Translations under genes and position numbers: made by a program
Notes under the pieces: generated by a model
Databases searched by the model: none
Told to the model about the DNA's origin: nothing
What the model saw: the letters and a program-made list of their open reading frames with translations, nothing else
Origin: an uncultured Pelagibacteraceae bacterium
Lineage (GTDB): Bacteria; Pseudomonadota; Alphaproteobacteria; Pelagibacterales; Pelagibacteraceae
Assembly: GCA_902622795.1 (NCBI GenBank)
Contig: CACNRD010000001.1
Span: 248,001-312,000 of the forward strand
Direction of reading: 5' to 3'
DNA: 64,000 nucleotides
Shown here: positions 52,749-61,797 of the stretch, one piece after another
Numbering within the stretch: the first letter of the stretch is position 1
How the letters are laid out: every line of letters starts with the position of its first letter

Positions 52749-54569
52749 TTATTCAACAGTGACAGATTTAGCCAAATTTCTTGGCTTATCGATATCATAA
52801 CCTTTTTTAAGAGCTGAGTAATAAGCCAGTTTTTGAAGAGGTATAGTTAAAAGAAAAGGCAATAAGTCATCATTCGTATTTTCAACTTCAATCGTTTCCC
52901 AAATATTTTCAGAAATAATTTCATCTTTACTCTTATTGGTAATTAATAATACTTTAGCTCCTCTTGCTATTACTTCCTGCATGTTTGAAATAGTTTTTTT
53001 ATAATAACTATCTCTTGGGGCTAACACTACAACTGGCATTCCATTTTCGATCAATGCCAATGGACCGTGTTTCATTTCGCCAGCTGGATATCCTTCCGCA
53101 TGAACATAGGATAATTCTTTTAGTTTTAGAGCGCCCTCAAGAGCAATTGGGTATGAAAAACCTCTACCTAAAAACATTGAACCTTTTGCTTCATTAAAGG
53201 TAGAGGATATAGTTTGGATATCATTATCTATTAATAAAGATTTTTCAATTAAACTTGGTAAATTTAATAAGTCTTTAATCTTTTCTTTATAATTTACTTT
53301 ATTAACTTCACGTCTCAAAAATCCTAATTTTAATGCTAAAATATATAGAATAAGGATTTGGCCTAAAAAAGCTTTTGTTGATGCAACACCAATTTCTGGG
53401 CCACAATGAATTGGTAATACAAAATTTGCATCTCTTGCAATCGAACTTTCAATCACATTAACTACAGCACAAGTTTTCATATTATTTTTATTACATAGGT
53501 CTAATGCTGCGTAAGTATCTGCCGTTTCTCCAGATTGAGAGACAAATATATACAAAGAGTCATTTTTAAATCTATTTTTTCGATATCTAAACTCTGATGC
53601 GATATCTATAGACACATCAAGTTGAGTTAATTCTTCAAACCAATATTTGGCCATTAGACAGGAATGATAAGCAGTACCACAACCAATCAAAGTAACTGAA
53701 TTAATTTTATTTATGTCCCATGGGAAATTATAAATATTGATCTCTGAATTTGTTTTATCTACATATTCTTTTATTCCAGTCTTAATTGTTATTGGCTGTT
53801 CTTCAATTTCCTTAGCCATAAAATACTTGAATTCACCTTTTTCATAACTGGCTTCATCTGATGAAAGTTCTAAAATTTTTTTATTTATTTTTTTCCCATC
53901 TTCATTAAAAAAAAGGACTTGGTCCTTTTTAATAATGCAAAATTCACCATCGTCAAGATATGTAATTTTATTTGTCATTGACTTTAGTGCATAAGAGTCT
54001 GAACCTAGATAATTTTCATTTGGTCCATAGCCAACGGCTAAAGGTGAGCCCCTTCTAGCTCCAACTATTAAATCAGGAATATCTTTAAAAACAATACCTA
54101 AAGCAAAGCTACCATGAAGTTGCTTTAATGTTTTTGTAATAGCTTCTTCTAATTCATCAGTTTTTAAGTTTTCCGTAATTAGATGGACTATCACTTCAGT
54201 GTCAGTTTGAGATTTAAATTTGTGATTTTTTGTTGTTAAATATTTTTTTAATATTGTTGAATTTTCAATGATACCGTTATGAACAACAGAAACATTGTGA
54301 GATGAGTGTGGGTGAGCATTAACACTGTTTGGTACACCATGTGTGGCCCATCTAACATGACCAATTCCTATATTTCCTTTTAAATTTTTTAAATCAAAAT
54401 TTTGTTCTAGAGTATCTACTCTACCCTCAGACTTTACCTCTTTTATTTCGCCTTCAAAGAGCGTTGCTATACCAGCAGAGTCATAACCTCTGTATTCAAG
54501 CTTTTTAAGTGAGTTGATAATATTTCCAGAGACGGACCTATTACTTGAAATTCCAATGATACCACACAT
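52749..54569 (-). CDS. glmS: Glucosamine-6-phosphate synthase
   Basis: MCGIIGISSNR Ntn start, two SIS domains, C-term KPRNLAKSVTVE. Confidence 0.97.
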   Translation of the reverse strand: MCGIIGISSNRSVSGNIINSLKKLEYRGYDSAGIATLFEGEIKEVKSEGRVDTLEQNFDLKNLKGNIGIGHVRWATHGVPNSVNAHPHSSHNVSVVHNGIIENSTILKKYLTTKNHKFKSQTDTEVIVHLITENLKTDELEEAITKTLKQLHGSFALGIVFKDIPDLIVGARRGSPLAVGYGPNENYLGSDSYALKSMTNKITYLDDGEFCIIKKDQVLFFNEDGKKINKKILELSSDEASYEKGEFKYFMAKEIEEQPITIKTGIKEYVDKTNSEINIYNFPWDINKINSVTLIGCGTAYHSCLMAKYWFEELTQLDVSIDIASEFRYRKNRFKNDSLYIFVSQSGETADTYAALDLCNKNNMKTCAVVNVIESSIARDANFVLPIHCGPEIGVASTKAFLGQILILYILALKLGFLRREVNKVNYKEKIKDLLNLPSLIEKSLLIDNDIQTISSTFNEAKGSMFLGRGFSYPIALEGALKLKELSYVHAEGYPAGEMKHGPLALIENGMPVVVLAPRDSYYKKTISNMQEVIARGAKVLLITNKSKDEIISENIWETIEVENTNDDLLPFLLTIPLQKLAYYSALKKGYDIDKPRNLAKSVTVE

Positions 54570-54572
54570 AAT

Positions 54573-55193
54573 TTATTTTTTTCTCTTATAATTTTTGATT
54601 TCAGTTTGTAAAGATCTAGTTAGTGCTAATGATTTTTTAGTTACATTTTTTGTAATAACTGATCCTGCTCCCACAATACTTTCATTCTCAATAGTAACTG
54701 GTGCAACTAATGAGGAATTAGACCCTATAAATACTTTATCCTTAATTTTTGTTTTATTTTTTTTGATACCATCATAATTACAAGTTATGGTACCAGCACC
54801 TACATTTACTGCTTTGCCAATTTCAGTATCACCGATATAAGATAAATGGCTTATCTTTGATTTTTTTCCAACAGTACTTTTTTTAACTTCAACAAAATTC
54901 CCTATTTTAGAACCCTCTTTCAGAATTGTATCAGGTCTTATTCGTGCATAGGGGCCAATTTCAACTTTATTTTCAATTTTACAGGCTTGTAAATGTGAAA
55001 AAGATTTAATTATAACATTGTTTCCAATTTTTACTTTTGGACCAAAAACAACATAAGGCTCAATCGAAACATTTCTTCCAATTTTTGTATCCATTGAAAA
55101 GAAAATTGTCTCAGGTCCTAACATTTTAACACCTGCTTTTAAAAATTTATTTCTTAATTTAATTTGAATTTTTTGTGAATTTAAGGGTTTCAT
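54573..55193 (-). CDS. Left-handed beta-helix protein resembling GlmU C-terminal domain only
   Basis: IGNFVEVKKSTVGKKSKISHLSYIGDTEIGKAVNVGAGTITCNYDGIKKNKTKI; no pyrophosphorylase domain. Confidence 0.82.
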   Translation of the reverse strand: MKPLNSQKIQIKLRNKFLKAGVKMLGPETIFFSMDTKIGRNVSIEPYVVFGPKVKIGNNVIIKSFSHLQACKIENKVEIGPYARIRPDTILKEGSKIGNFVEVKKSTVGKKSKISHLSYIGDTEIGKAVNVGAGTITCNYDGIKKNKTKIKDKVFIGSNSSLVAPVTIENESIVGAGSVITKNVTKKSLALTRSLQTEIKNYKRKK

Positions 55194-55262
55194 TTAAATT
55201 TTGTTTACATTATGTATATGACTTAATTAATTCACAAATTATTTCTTTAAAATACTTTTATA

Positions 55263-55946
55263 ATGAAACAAATATTCACCATTTTATTTGATCTAGACGG
55301 TACTCTTGTTGATACTGCACCAGATTTAATGCTTGCTCATAATCATGTAATGAAAAAATTTGGTTATCCAACTAAATCTACAGAACAAATAAGAAATTTA
55401 GTTGGAAAAGGTGCGGGAGCTATGATTGGTAGATCTATTTGGGGTCAAGCTAAAAAAGAATTTAGTAAAGTCAATGATGAAAAAATTAAAAAAGAAATGG
55501 TTAGAGAATTTGTAGATTTTTATGGGAAAAATATAATTAATGAAAGTACATTGATTCACGGGGTCAAAGACTTTTTAAAATGGTGTAAAAATAAAAATAT
55601 ATCTATGGCTGTATGTACGAACAAACAAGAGCACTTATCAAATGATCTTTTAAAAAAAATAGGAATTTATGATTATTTTGAATATGTTGCTGGTTCAGAT
55701 ACTTTTGATTATTGTAAACCAGATCCTAGACACTTAACATCAGTTGTAGAAATTTTAGATGGAGAATTAAACAAAACAATAATGATTGGTGACAGTGAAA
55801 CTGACGCTAATGCAGCTAAATCTGCAGAAATACCTATGATATTATTAGAAGATGGTTATACAGAAAAAAAAATTGATGACATTTATCATAATTACCTAAT
55901 CAAAGACTTCATAGGAATTGAGAAAATAATAACTAAATATCTTTAA
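55263..55946 (+). CDS. gph: Phosphoglycolate phosphatase-like HAD hydrolase
   Basis: ILFDLDGTLVDTAPDL, KPDPRHL, MIGDSETDANAAKSA. Confidence 0.85.
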   Translation: MKQIFTILFDLDGTLVDTAPDLMLAHNHVMKKFGYPTKSTEQIRNLVGKGAGAMIGRSIWGQAKKEFSKVNDEKIKKEMVREFVDFYGKNIINESTLIHGVKDFLKWCKNKNISMAVCTNKQEHLSNDLLKKIGIYDYFEYVAGSDTFDYCKPDPRHLTSVVEILDGELNKTIMIGDSETDANAAKSAEIPMILLEDGYTEKKIDDIYHNYLIKDFIGIEKIITKYL

Positions 55947-56005
55947 TATTGATTAAATTTTTTTTACCATTAAAACAAAAGCTTAATATTTAAGGGATTA
56001 AGAAA

Positions 56006-56902
56006 TTGCATTTTGTAGAAAAAGAGCCTGCTCAAAAAAGAATAGATTTTAATGAAAAATTGAAATCAAATAAAATACTGAGAGTTCCAGGTGCTTATAA
56101 TCCTTTAACAGCAAAATTAATTGAAGAAATTGGATACGACGCTGTTTATGTATCAGGTGGAGTTATGGCAAATGATCTTGGTTTTCCTGACATTGGACTT
56201 ACAACTTTACAAGATGTAAGCACAAGATCTTACTTAATATCAAGAGTAACAAACCTTCCAACTATTGTTGATATTGATACGGGATTTAAATCTTGCAAAG
56301 AAACTATTGAAACATTTGAAGAATTTGGAATTACAGGAGTACATTTAGAAGATCAAATAGAGAGAAAAAGATGTGGACATTTAGATAACAAAGAATTGAT
56401 TTCAACAGAAGCAATGGTTAAAAAAATTAAAGAATGTGTTGCTGCTAAAAAAGATCCAAATTTCAAAATTATCGCGAGATCTGATGCAAAAAGTGTAGAG
56501 GGTATGGATAAAATGATTGAGAGATGTAAAGCATATGTTGATGCTGGAGCTGAGATTATTTTTCCTGAAGCTTTGTGGGATGAAAAAGACTTTGAAAAAG
56601 TAAGAAAAGAATTGAGTTGTTATTTACTAGCCAATATGACTGAGTTCGGAAAATCTAAATTATTTAATTTTAAAGAATTAGAAAATATAGGATTTAATAT
56701 TGTAATTTATCCTGTAACCACTCAAAGATTAGCAATGAAAAATGTAGAAGACGGATTGAGAGACATTTATGCTAGTGGACATCAAAATAATATTATAGAT
56801 AAGATGCAAACTAGGAAAAGACTTTATGAGCTTGTTGAATATGAAAAATATAATTCATTAGATGAAAAAATTTATAATTTTAGTACGGAAGGACATGAAT
56901 AA
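56006..56902 (+). CDS. prpB: 2-methylisocitrate lyase / isocitrate lyase-PEP mutase family (TTG start)
   Basis: VYVSGGVMANDLGFPDIGLTT, PTIVDIDTGF, HLEDQIERKRCGHLDNKEL. Confidence 0.82.
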   Translation: MHFVEKEPAQKRIDFNEKLKSNKILRVPGAYNPLTAKLIEEIGYDAVYVSGGVMANDLGFPDIGLTTLQDVSTRSYLISRVTNLPTIVDIDTGFKSCKETIETFEEFGITGVHLEDQIERKRCGHLDNKELISTEAMVKKIKECVAAKKDPNFKIIARSDAKSVEGMDKMIERCKAYVDAGAEIIFPEALWDEKDFEKVRKELSCYLLANMTEFGKSKLFNFKELENIGFNIVIYPVTTQRLAMKNVEDGLRDIYASGHQNNIIDKMQTRKRLYELVEYEKYNSLDEKIYNFSTEGHE

Positions 56903-58026
56903 TGAGTGAAGATATAAAAAAAGGTTTGTTAGGTATAGTAGTTGATGAAACCGAAGTATCTAAAGTTATGCCTGAAATCAATTCTCTTACTTACAGAGGA
57001 TATGCTGCTCAGGATTTATGTGAATATTGCAGGTTTGAAGAAGTTGCATACTTAATACTAAATAAGGATCTACCGAATACTATTCAGCTAAGAAAATTTG
57101 AAAAGGAAGAAAAAAATAACAGAGAACTATCAAAAAACTTGTATGAAATAATCAAGCACATGCCAAAAAAATCTCACCCTATGGATGTTGCTAGAACAGC
57201 TGTAAGTGTTATGGGATTAGAAGACAAAGAAACTCAAGATTCTTCACATGAAGCTAATATGAGGAAAGCATTAAGAATTTTTGCAAAAACTCCAACCGCA
57301 TTAGCTGCTTTTTATAGAATTAGAAAAGGGAAAAAGATAATTAAACCAAAAAAAAATCTGACTTTTGCAGAAAACTTTTTTTATATGTGCTTTGGAAAAG
57401 TTCCACAAAAAGAAATTGTTAAGGCTTTTGATGTGTCTTTAATATTATATGCTGAACATAGTTTTAATGTTTCAACTTTTACTGCAAGAACTATTACAAG
57501 TAGTTTATCTGATATCCACGGTGCTATTACAGGAGCCATCGCAAGTTTAAAAGGACCGTTGCATGGTGGTGCAAATGAAGAAGTAATGCACATGATGAGC
57601 AAAATTAAAAAACCAGAAAATGCTCTTAAATGGATAAATGATGCTTTAAAAAATAAGGAAGTTGTCATGGGTTTTGGTCACAGAGTTTATAAATCTGGAG
57701 ACTCTAGAGTTCCTACAATGAGACAATATTTTGGAAAAGTTGCAAAACTTAAAAAAGATAAAAAATTTGAAAAAATATATGACATTGTTGAAAAAGTAAT
57801 GATCAAAGAAAAAAATATTCACCCCAATGTTGATTATCCAACAGGTCCAACTTATCATTTGATGGGTTTTGATACAGATTTTTTTACACCAATATTTGTT
57901 ATTTCGAGAATAACTGGTTGGTCTGCGCATATTATGGAGCAACATGCTGCAAATAAACTTATTAGACCTTTAGCCAGTTATAAAGGTAATAAACACAGAA
58001 AAGTTTTAGAATTAAATCAAAGATAG
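56902..58026 (+). CDS. prpC: 2-methylcitrate synthase / citrate synthase II
   Basis: SLKGPLHGGANEEVM, MGFGHRVYKSGDSR, RPLASYKG. Confidence 0.85.
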   Translation: MSEDIKKGLLGIVVDETEVSKVMPEINSLTYRGYAAQDLCEYCRFEEVAYLILNKDLPNTIQLRKFEKEEKNNRELSKNLYEIIKHMPKKSHPMDVARTAVSVMGLEDKETQDSSHEANMRKALRIFAKTPTALAAFYRIRKGKKIIKPKKNLTFAENFFYMCFGKVPQKEIVKAFDVSLILYAEHSFNVSTFTARTITSSLSDIHGAITGAIASLKGPLHGGANEEVMHMMSKIKKPENALKWINDALKNKEVVMGFGHRVYKSGDSRVPTMRQYFGKVAKLKKDKKFEKIYDIVEKVMIKEKNIHPNVDYPTGPTYHLMGFDTDFFTPIFVISRITGWSAHIMEQHAANKLIRPLASYKGNKHRKVLELNQR

Positions 58027-58027
58027 T

Positions 58028-58726
58028 TTAGTTTTTTTCTATTTTTGCAAATCTGTCGTTGCAAATAATCTGACATTTTAATTTATTAGCTATTGTGAAT
58101 TCGTCTATTGCCTGTTTAACGCCTGGGGCATAGCTTAAATCATAATCATCACATAGAATAATTCCATTATTGATTAAAACTTCATTACAACAATCTAAAT
58201 CATTCATCACTGTTAAATAATCATGTCCACCATCAAGAAATACATAATCAATTTTAGACATATCTATTTTTTTTAATATTGTATTGGAATTTCCTTTTAT
58301 CAAAGAAACATTATTTTTAAATTTTTTAAGCAAATCCTCCACTCCCTCGATACTGTATGGATCTAGTCTTTTTATGTAATTAAAATAAATTGTTTTTAAA
58401 GGATTTTTAAATTTTGTATTAGGTATAACTTCATTTATGGTTTCGTCTTTTTCTTCAAACAAATCTAGCCCTATATAATTGAAATCATTTCCATGTATAG
58501 AATATAGAAGCTCACAGACATTACGTGCTGTAACGCCATGAAAAACTCCTACCTCAAGAAAAGTTTTCGGTTTTTTTTGAGCTATTTCACTTAAAAAAAA
58601 GTCACCTACTCCTTTTTGCTTTAAGCTAGTTTTTCGAAAGTACTTTTTGTATCTCAAATTAACTAAATGCTTCGACCCATGTTCCTTGAGTAGATGCTTT
58701 AGAGTATTCTGTTGCGCGACCTTCAA
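58028..58726 (-). CDS. Class I SAM-dependent methyltransferase
   Basis: PKTFLEVGVFHGVTARNV, DYVFLDGGHDYLTVMNDL; start uncertain (ATG 58726 inside nrdB, or TTG 58657). Confidence 0.72.
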   Translation of the reverse strand: MKVAQQNTLKHLLKEHGSKHLVNLRYKKYFRKTSLKQKGVGDFFLSEIAQKKPKTFLEVGVFHGVTARNVCELLYSIHGNDFNYIGLDLFEEKDETINEVIPNTKFKNPLKTIYFNYIKRLDPYSIEGVEDLLKKFKNNVSLIKGNSNTILKKIDMSKIDYVFLDGGHDYLTVMNDLDCCNEVLINNGIILCDDYDLSYAPGVKQAIDEFTIANKLKCQIICNDRFAKIEKN

Positions 58727-59699
58727 AAAAGTTCATATGCTCTACAGCATTAAGCATAGTATCTAACCAGCCTAGAGGATTCTTATCAACATCATAAATT
58801 GCCTCTAAACCAAGTTGAACTAGTCTTCTATTAGCTATAAATCGAATATAATCCTTAACATCTTTTGCAGTTAAACCCTCCATTGGACCCATTTCAAAAG
58901 CTAAATCAATAAAAGCATCCTCATGCTCAATGATTGTTCTACAAGCTTCGTAAAGTTCTTTTTTCAACTTTGGTGTCCATATTTCAGGATTTTCATTAAT
59001 GAATTCTTTAAAAACTCTAATCATAGAATTACAGTGAAGAGTTTCATCTCTGACTGACCAAGTAACAATTTGGCCCATACCTTTCATTTTGTTATGTCTT
59101 GGAAAGTTTAGCAAAATTGCAAAACTTGCAAATAGCTGTAAGCCTTCTGTGAATGCACTAAATACAGCAACCGTTTTTGCAATATCCTCTTTGGAATTTA
59201 CATTAAAATTTTGCATGTAATCATATTTATCTTTCATTTCTTTATACTTCATAAAAGCAGAATATTCAGACTCAGGCATTCCAATTGTATCTAAAAGATG
59301 TGAATAAGCTGCAACATGAACTGTTTCCATTGATGCAAAAGCAGTCATCATCATTAAAACTTCCGTAGGTTTGAAGACTGTTGTATAGTGTCTCAAATAA
59401 CAATTGTTTACTTCAACATCAGCTTGAGTGAAAAATCTAAAAATTTGCGTTAATAGATTTTTTTCTGACTGTGATAAATTTTTTTGCCAATCTCTTACAT
59501 CGTCTCCTAAAGGAACTTCTTCAGGTAACCAGTGGATTCTTTGTTGAGTTAACCAGGCGTCATAACACCAAGGATATCTAAATGGTTTATAAACTGGGTT
59601 CTCTACTAATAATCCCATTTTTTTTGGTTGAACAATTTCCTTTTTTTCAGATTGAATAATTCCTGAACTTATTTTTTCAGCTACTGACATGATAGACAC
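58659..59699 (-). CDS. nrdB: Ribonucleotide reductase beta subunit, class I
   Basis: ASMETVHVAAYSHLLDTIG radical Tyr/metal ligand motif, WSVRDETLHC. Confidence 0.95.
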   Translation of the reverse strand: MSIMSVAEKISSGIIQSEKKEIVQPKKMGLLVENPVYKPFRYPWCYDAWLTQQRIHWLPEEVPLGDDVRDWQKNLSQSEKNLLTQIFRFFTQADVEVNNCYLRHYTTVFKPTEVLMMMTAFASMETVHVAAYSHLLDTIGMPESEYSAFMKYKEMKDKYDYMQNFNVNSKEDIAKTVAVFSAFTEGLQLFASFAILLNFPRHNKMKGMGQIVTWSVRDETLHCNSMIRVFKEFINENPEIWTPKLKKELYEACRTIIEHEDAFIDLAFEMGPMEGLTAKDVKDYIRFIANRRLVQLGLEAIYDVDKNPLGWLDTMLNAVEHMNFFEGRATEYSKASTQGTWVEAFS

Positions 59700-61618
59700 T
59701 CCTCGTATTCTGTTTCTTCAGTTTTGGTTGATTTATTTTTGTAAACATTTGCCATAATATCTGTTGATTTTGCATCATTGATATTTTCAGCTCTTTGAAT
59801 TGATTTTGATCTACAATAATAAAGACTCTTCAGGCCTTTTTTCCAAGCATCAAAATGAATTTTATGAAGTTCTTTCTTATGAACATCGGCAGGTAAGAAT
59901 AAGTTCACTGATTGAGCTTGAGATATAAATGGAGTTCTGTCTCCACTTAACTCTATAATCCAATTTTGGTTTAACTCAAATGCTGTTTTAAAAACATCTT
60001 TTTCTAAATCAGTTAAGAAATCTAAATGTGATATTGAACCTTGATTAGTTGTAATACTTGACCAAGTTTCATCATCATTTTTGCCGTGGCTTTCTAATAT
60101 TTCCTCTAAATATCTATTTTTTACATTGAACGAGCCTGACAAAGTTTTATGTGTGTAGCTATTAGCGGCAATAGGTTCTACTCCTGGTGATGCTCCACCA
60201 CAAATAATAGATATTGAAGCTGTTGGTGCTATTGCAGTTTTGTTAGAAAATCTCTCTTGATAACCATATTCTGCAGCATCAGGACATGCTCCTCTTTCTT
60301 CTGCTAAATCTTTGGAAGCTTGATTTACTTTAGCATCTATATCTTTAAATATTTTTTTATTCCAAGACTTGGCCATTACAGATTCTAAAGGAATTCTATT
60401 TTTTTGAAGAAAAGAATGGAAACCCATTACACCTAATCCAACACTTCGCTCTCTTTCAGCTGAGTACTTTGCATCTTTAAATTGATCTGGTGCTTTGTTT
60501 ATGAAATCAGATAAAACATTGTCCAAAAATCTCATAACATCATTAATCATGTTTGGATCATCTTTCCACTCATCATATTTTTCTAAATTTAAAGATGATA
60601 AGCAACAAACTGCAGTTCTATCTCTACCATCTTTATCTATTCCTGTCGGCAAAGTAATTTCACTACATAGATTAGAAGTTTTAACTGTTAGATTTGCTAA
60701 CTTGTGATGCTGAGGAATTTGTCTATTAACCGTATCAATATAAATTATATATGGTTCACCAGTTTCAATTCTTGCAGTTAATAGTCTTATCCATAAATTT
60801 CTTGCAGAAATGGTTTGTTGGATTGTTCCATCTGCAGGACTTTTTAGTGCCCACTGTTCATCAGTTTCAACAGCTCTCATGAATGCATCTGAAACTAAAA
60901 CACCGTGATGTAAATTTAATGCTTTTCTATTTGGATCACCCCCTGTTGGTCTTCTCATTTCTATAAATTCTTCTATTTCAGGATGATCAATTGGAAGGTA
61001 ACAAGCAGCAGAACCTCTTCTTAAAGAACCTTGGCTAATCGCCATAGTTAATGAGTCCATAACTTTAATAAATGGAATTATTCCTGAAGTCTTTCCAACT
61101 TTACCAATTTTTTCGCCAATAGATCTTAGGTTGCCCCAATAACTTCCAATACCACCACCTTTTGCTGCAAGCCACACATTTTCACTCCATAAATCTAAAA
61201 TACCACCTAAACTATCTGATGCTTCATTTAAAAAACAAGAAATAGGTAAACCCCTTTTAGTTCCACCATTTGATAGAACAGGTGTTGCAGGCATAAACCA
61301 AAGATTACTTATATAATTATAAATTCTTTGTGCATGAAGGTTGTCATCAGCATATGAGCTTGCAACTCTAGCAAATAAATCTTGATAAGATTCGTTGTGA
61401 CCAAGATATCTATCTTTTAAAGTTGCTTTACCAAAGTCAGTTAAATTTGCATCTTTTGAACGATCAATCTTAATAATAATACCCTTGTCATTTTGAAATA
61501 GTTCTGTTTCGTTATTTAATGAGAAAAGATCAGGTCTTTTATCTTTTGAAACCTCACTAACTTGAGGGATGTATTCAGAGACAGCTTTCTTTAGGGCCTG
61601 CGATAAAATTTTGTTCAT
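59681..61618 (-). CDS. nrdA: Ribonucleotide reductase alpha subunit, class I
   Basis: FMPATPVLSNGGTKRGLPISCFL, SNLCSEI, C-term ECLSCQ; start placed at MNKILSQ (61618). Confidence 0.95.
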   Translation of the reverse strand: MNKILSQALKKAVSEYIPQVSEVSKDKRPDLFSLNNETELFQNDKGIIIKIDRSKDANLTDFGKATLKDRYLGHNESYQDLFARVASSYADDNLHAQRIYNYISNLWFMPATPVLSNGGTKRGLPISCFLNEASDSLGGILDLWSENVWLAAKGGGIGSYWGNLRSIGEKIGKVGKTSGIIPFIKVMDSLTMAISQGSLRRGSAACYLPIDHPEIEEFIEMRRPTGGDPNRKALNLHHGVLVSDAFMRAVETDEQWALKSPADGTIQQTISARNLWIRLLTARIETGEPYIIYIDTVNRQIPQHHKLANLTVKTSNLCSEITLPTGIDKDGRDRTAVCCLSSLNLEKYDEWKDDPNMINDVMRFLDNVLSDFINKAPDQFKDAKYSAERERSVGLGVMGFHSFLQKNRIPLESVMAKSWNKKIFKDIDAKVNQASKDLAEERGACPDAAEYGYQERFSNKTAIAPTASISIICGGASPGVEPIAANSYTHKTLSGSFNVKNRYLEEILESHGKNDDETWSSITTNQGSISHLDFLTDLEKDVFKTAFELNQNWIIELSGDRTPFISQAQSVNLFLPADVHKKELHKIHFDAWKKGLKSLYYCRSKSIQRAENINDAKSTDIMANVYKNKSTKTEETEYEECLSCQ

Positions 61619-61707
61619 AACTTTTATTATAATTTGTTTATTTAACGAAAACAACTACATGTTGTAGGCGTTTAGTGTTAATATACTATATAAACAGTAA
61701 ATCAACA

Positions 61708-61722
61708 GAACATTTATAGAAC
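61708..61722 (-). promoter_or_regulatory. Candidate alphaproteobacterial LexA/SOS box
   Basis: Minus strand GTTC-TATAAAT-GTTC, 2 bp upstream of a possible -35 (TTGATT 61705-61700; TATTAA 61683-61678). Confidence 0.4.
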
Positions 61723-61797
61723 ATGAAAAATTATATTTCAATAAAAAAAATTAAAAAATTACAGTTAATTAACATAAAAGAGATAAGAAATTAACAA

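Noticed and set aside
57381-57945. Two minus-strand ORFs (95 and 99 aa) inside prpC
   Set aside because: Antisense to a conserved citrate synthase; no domain evidence.
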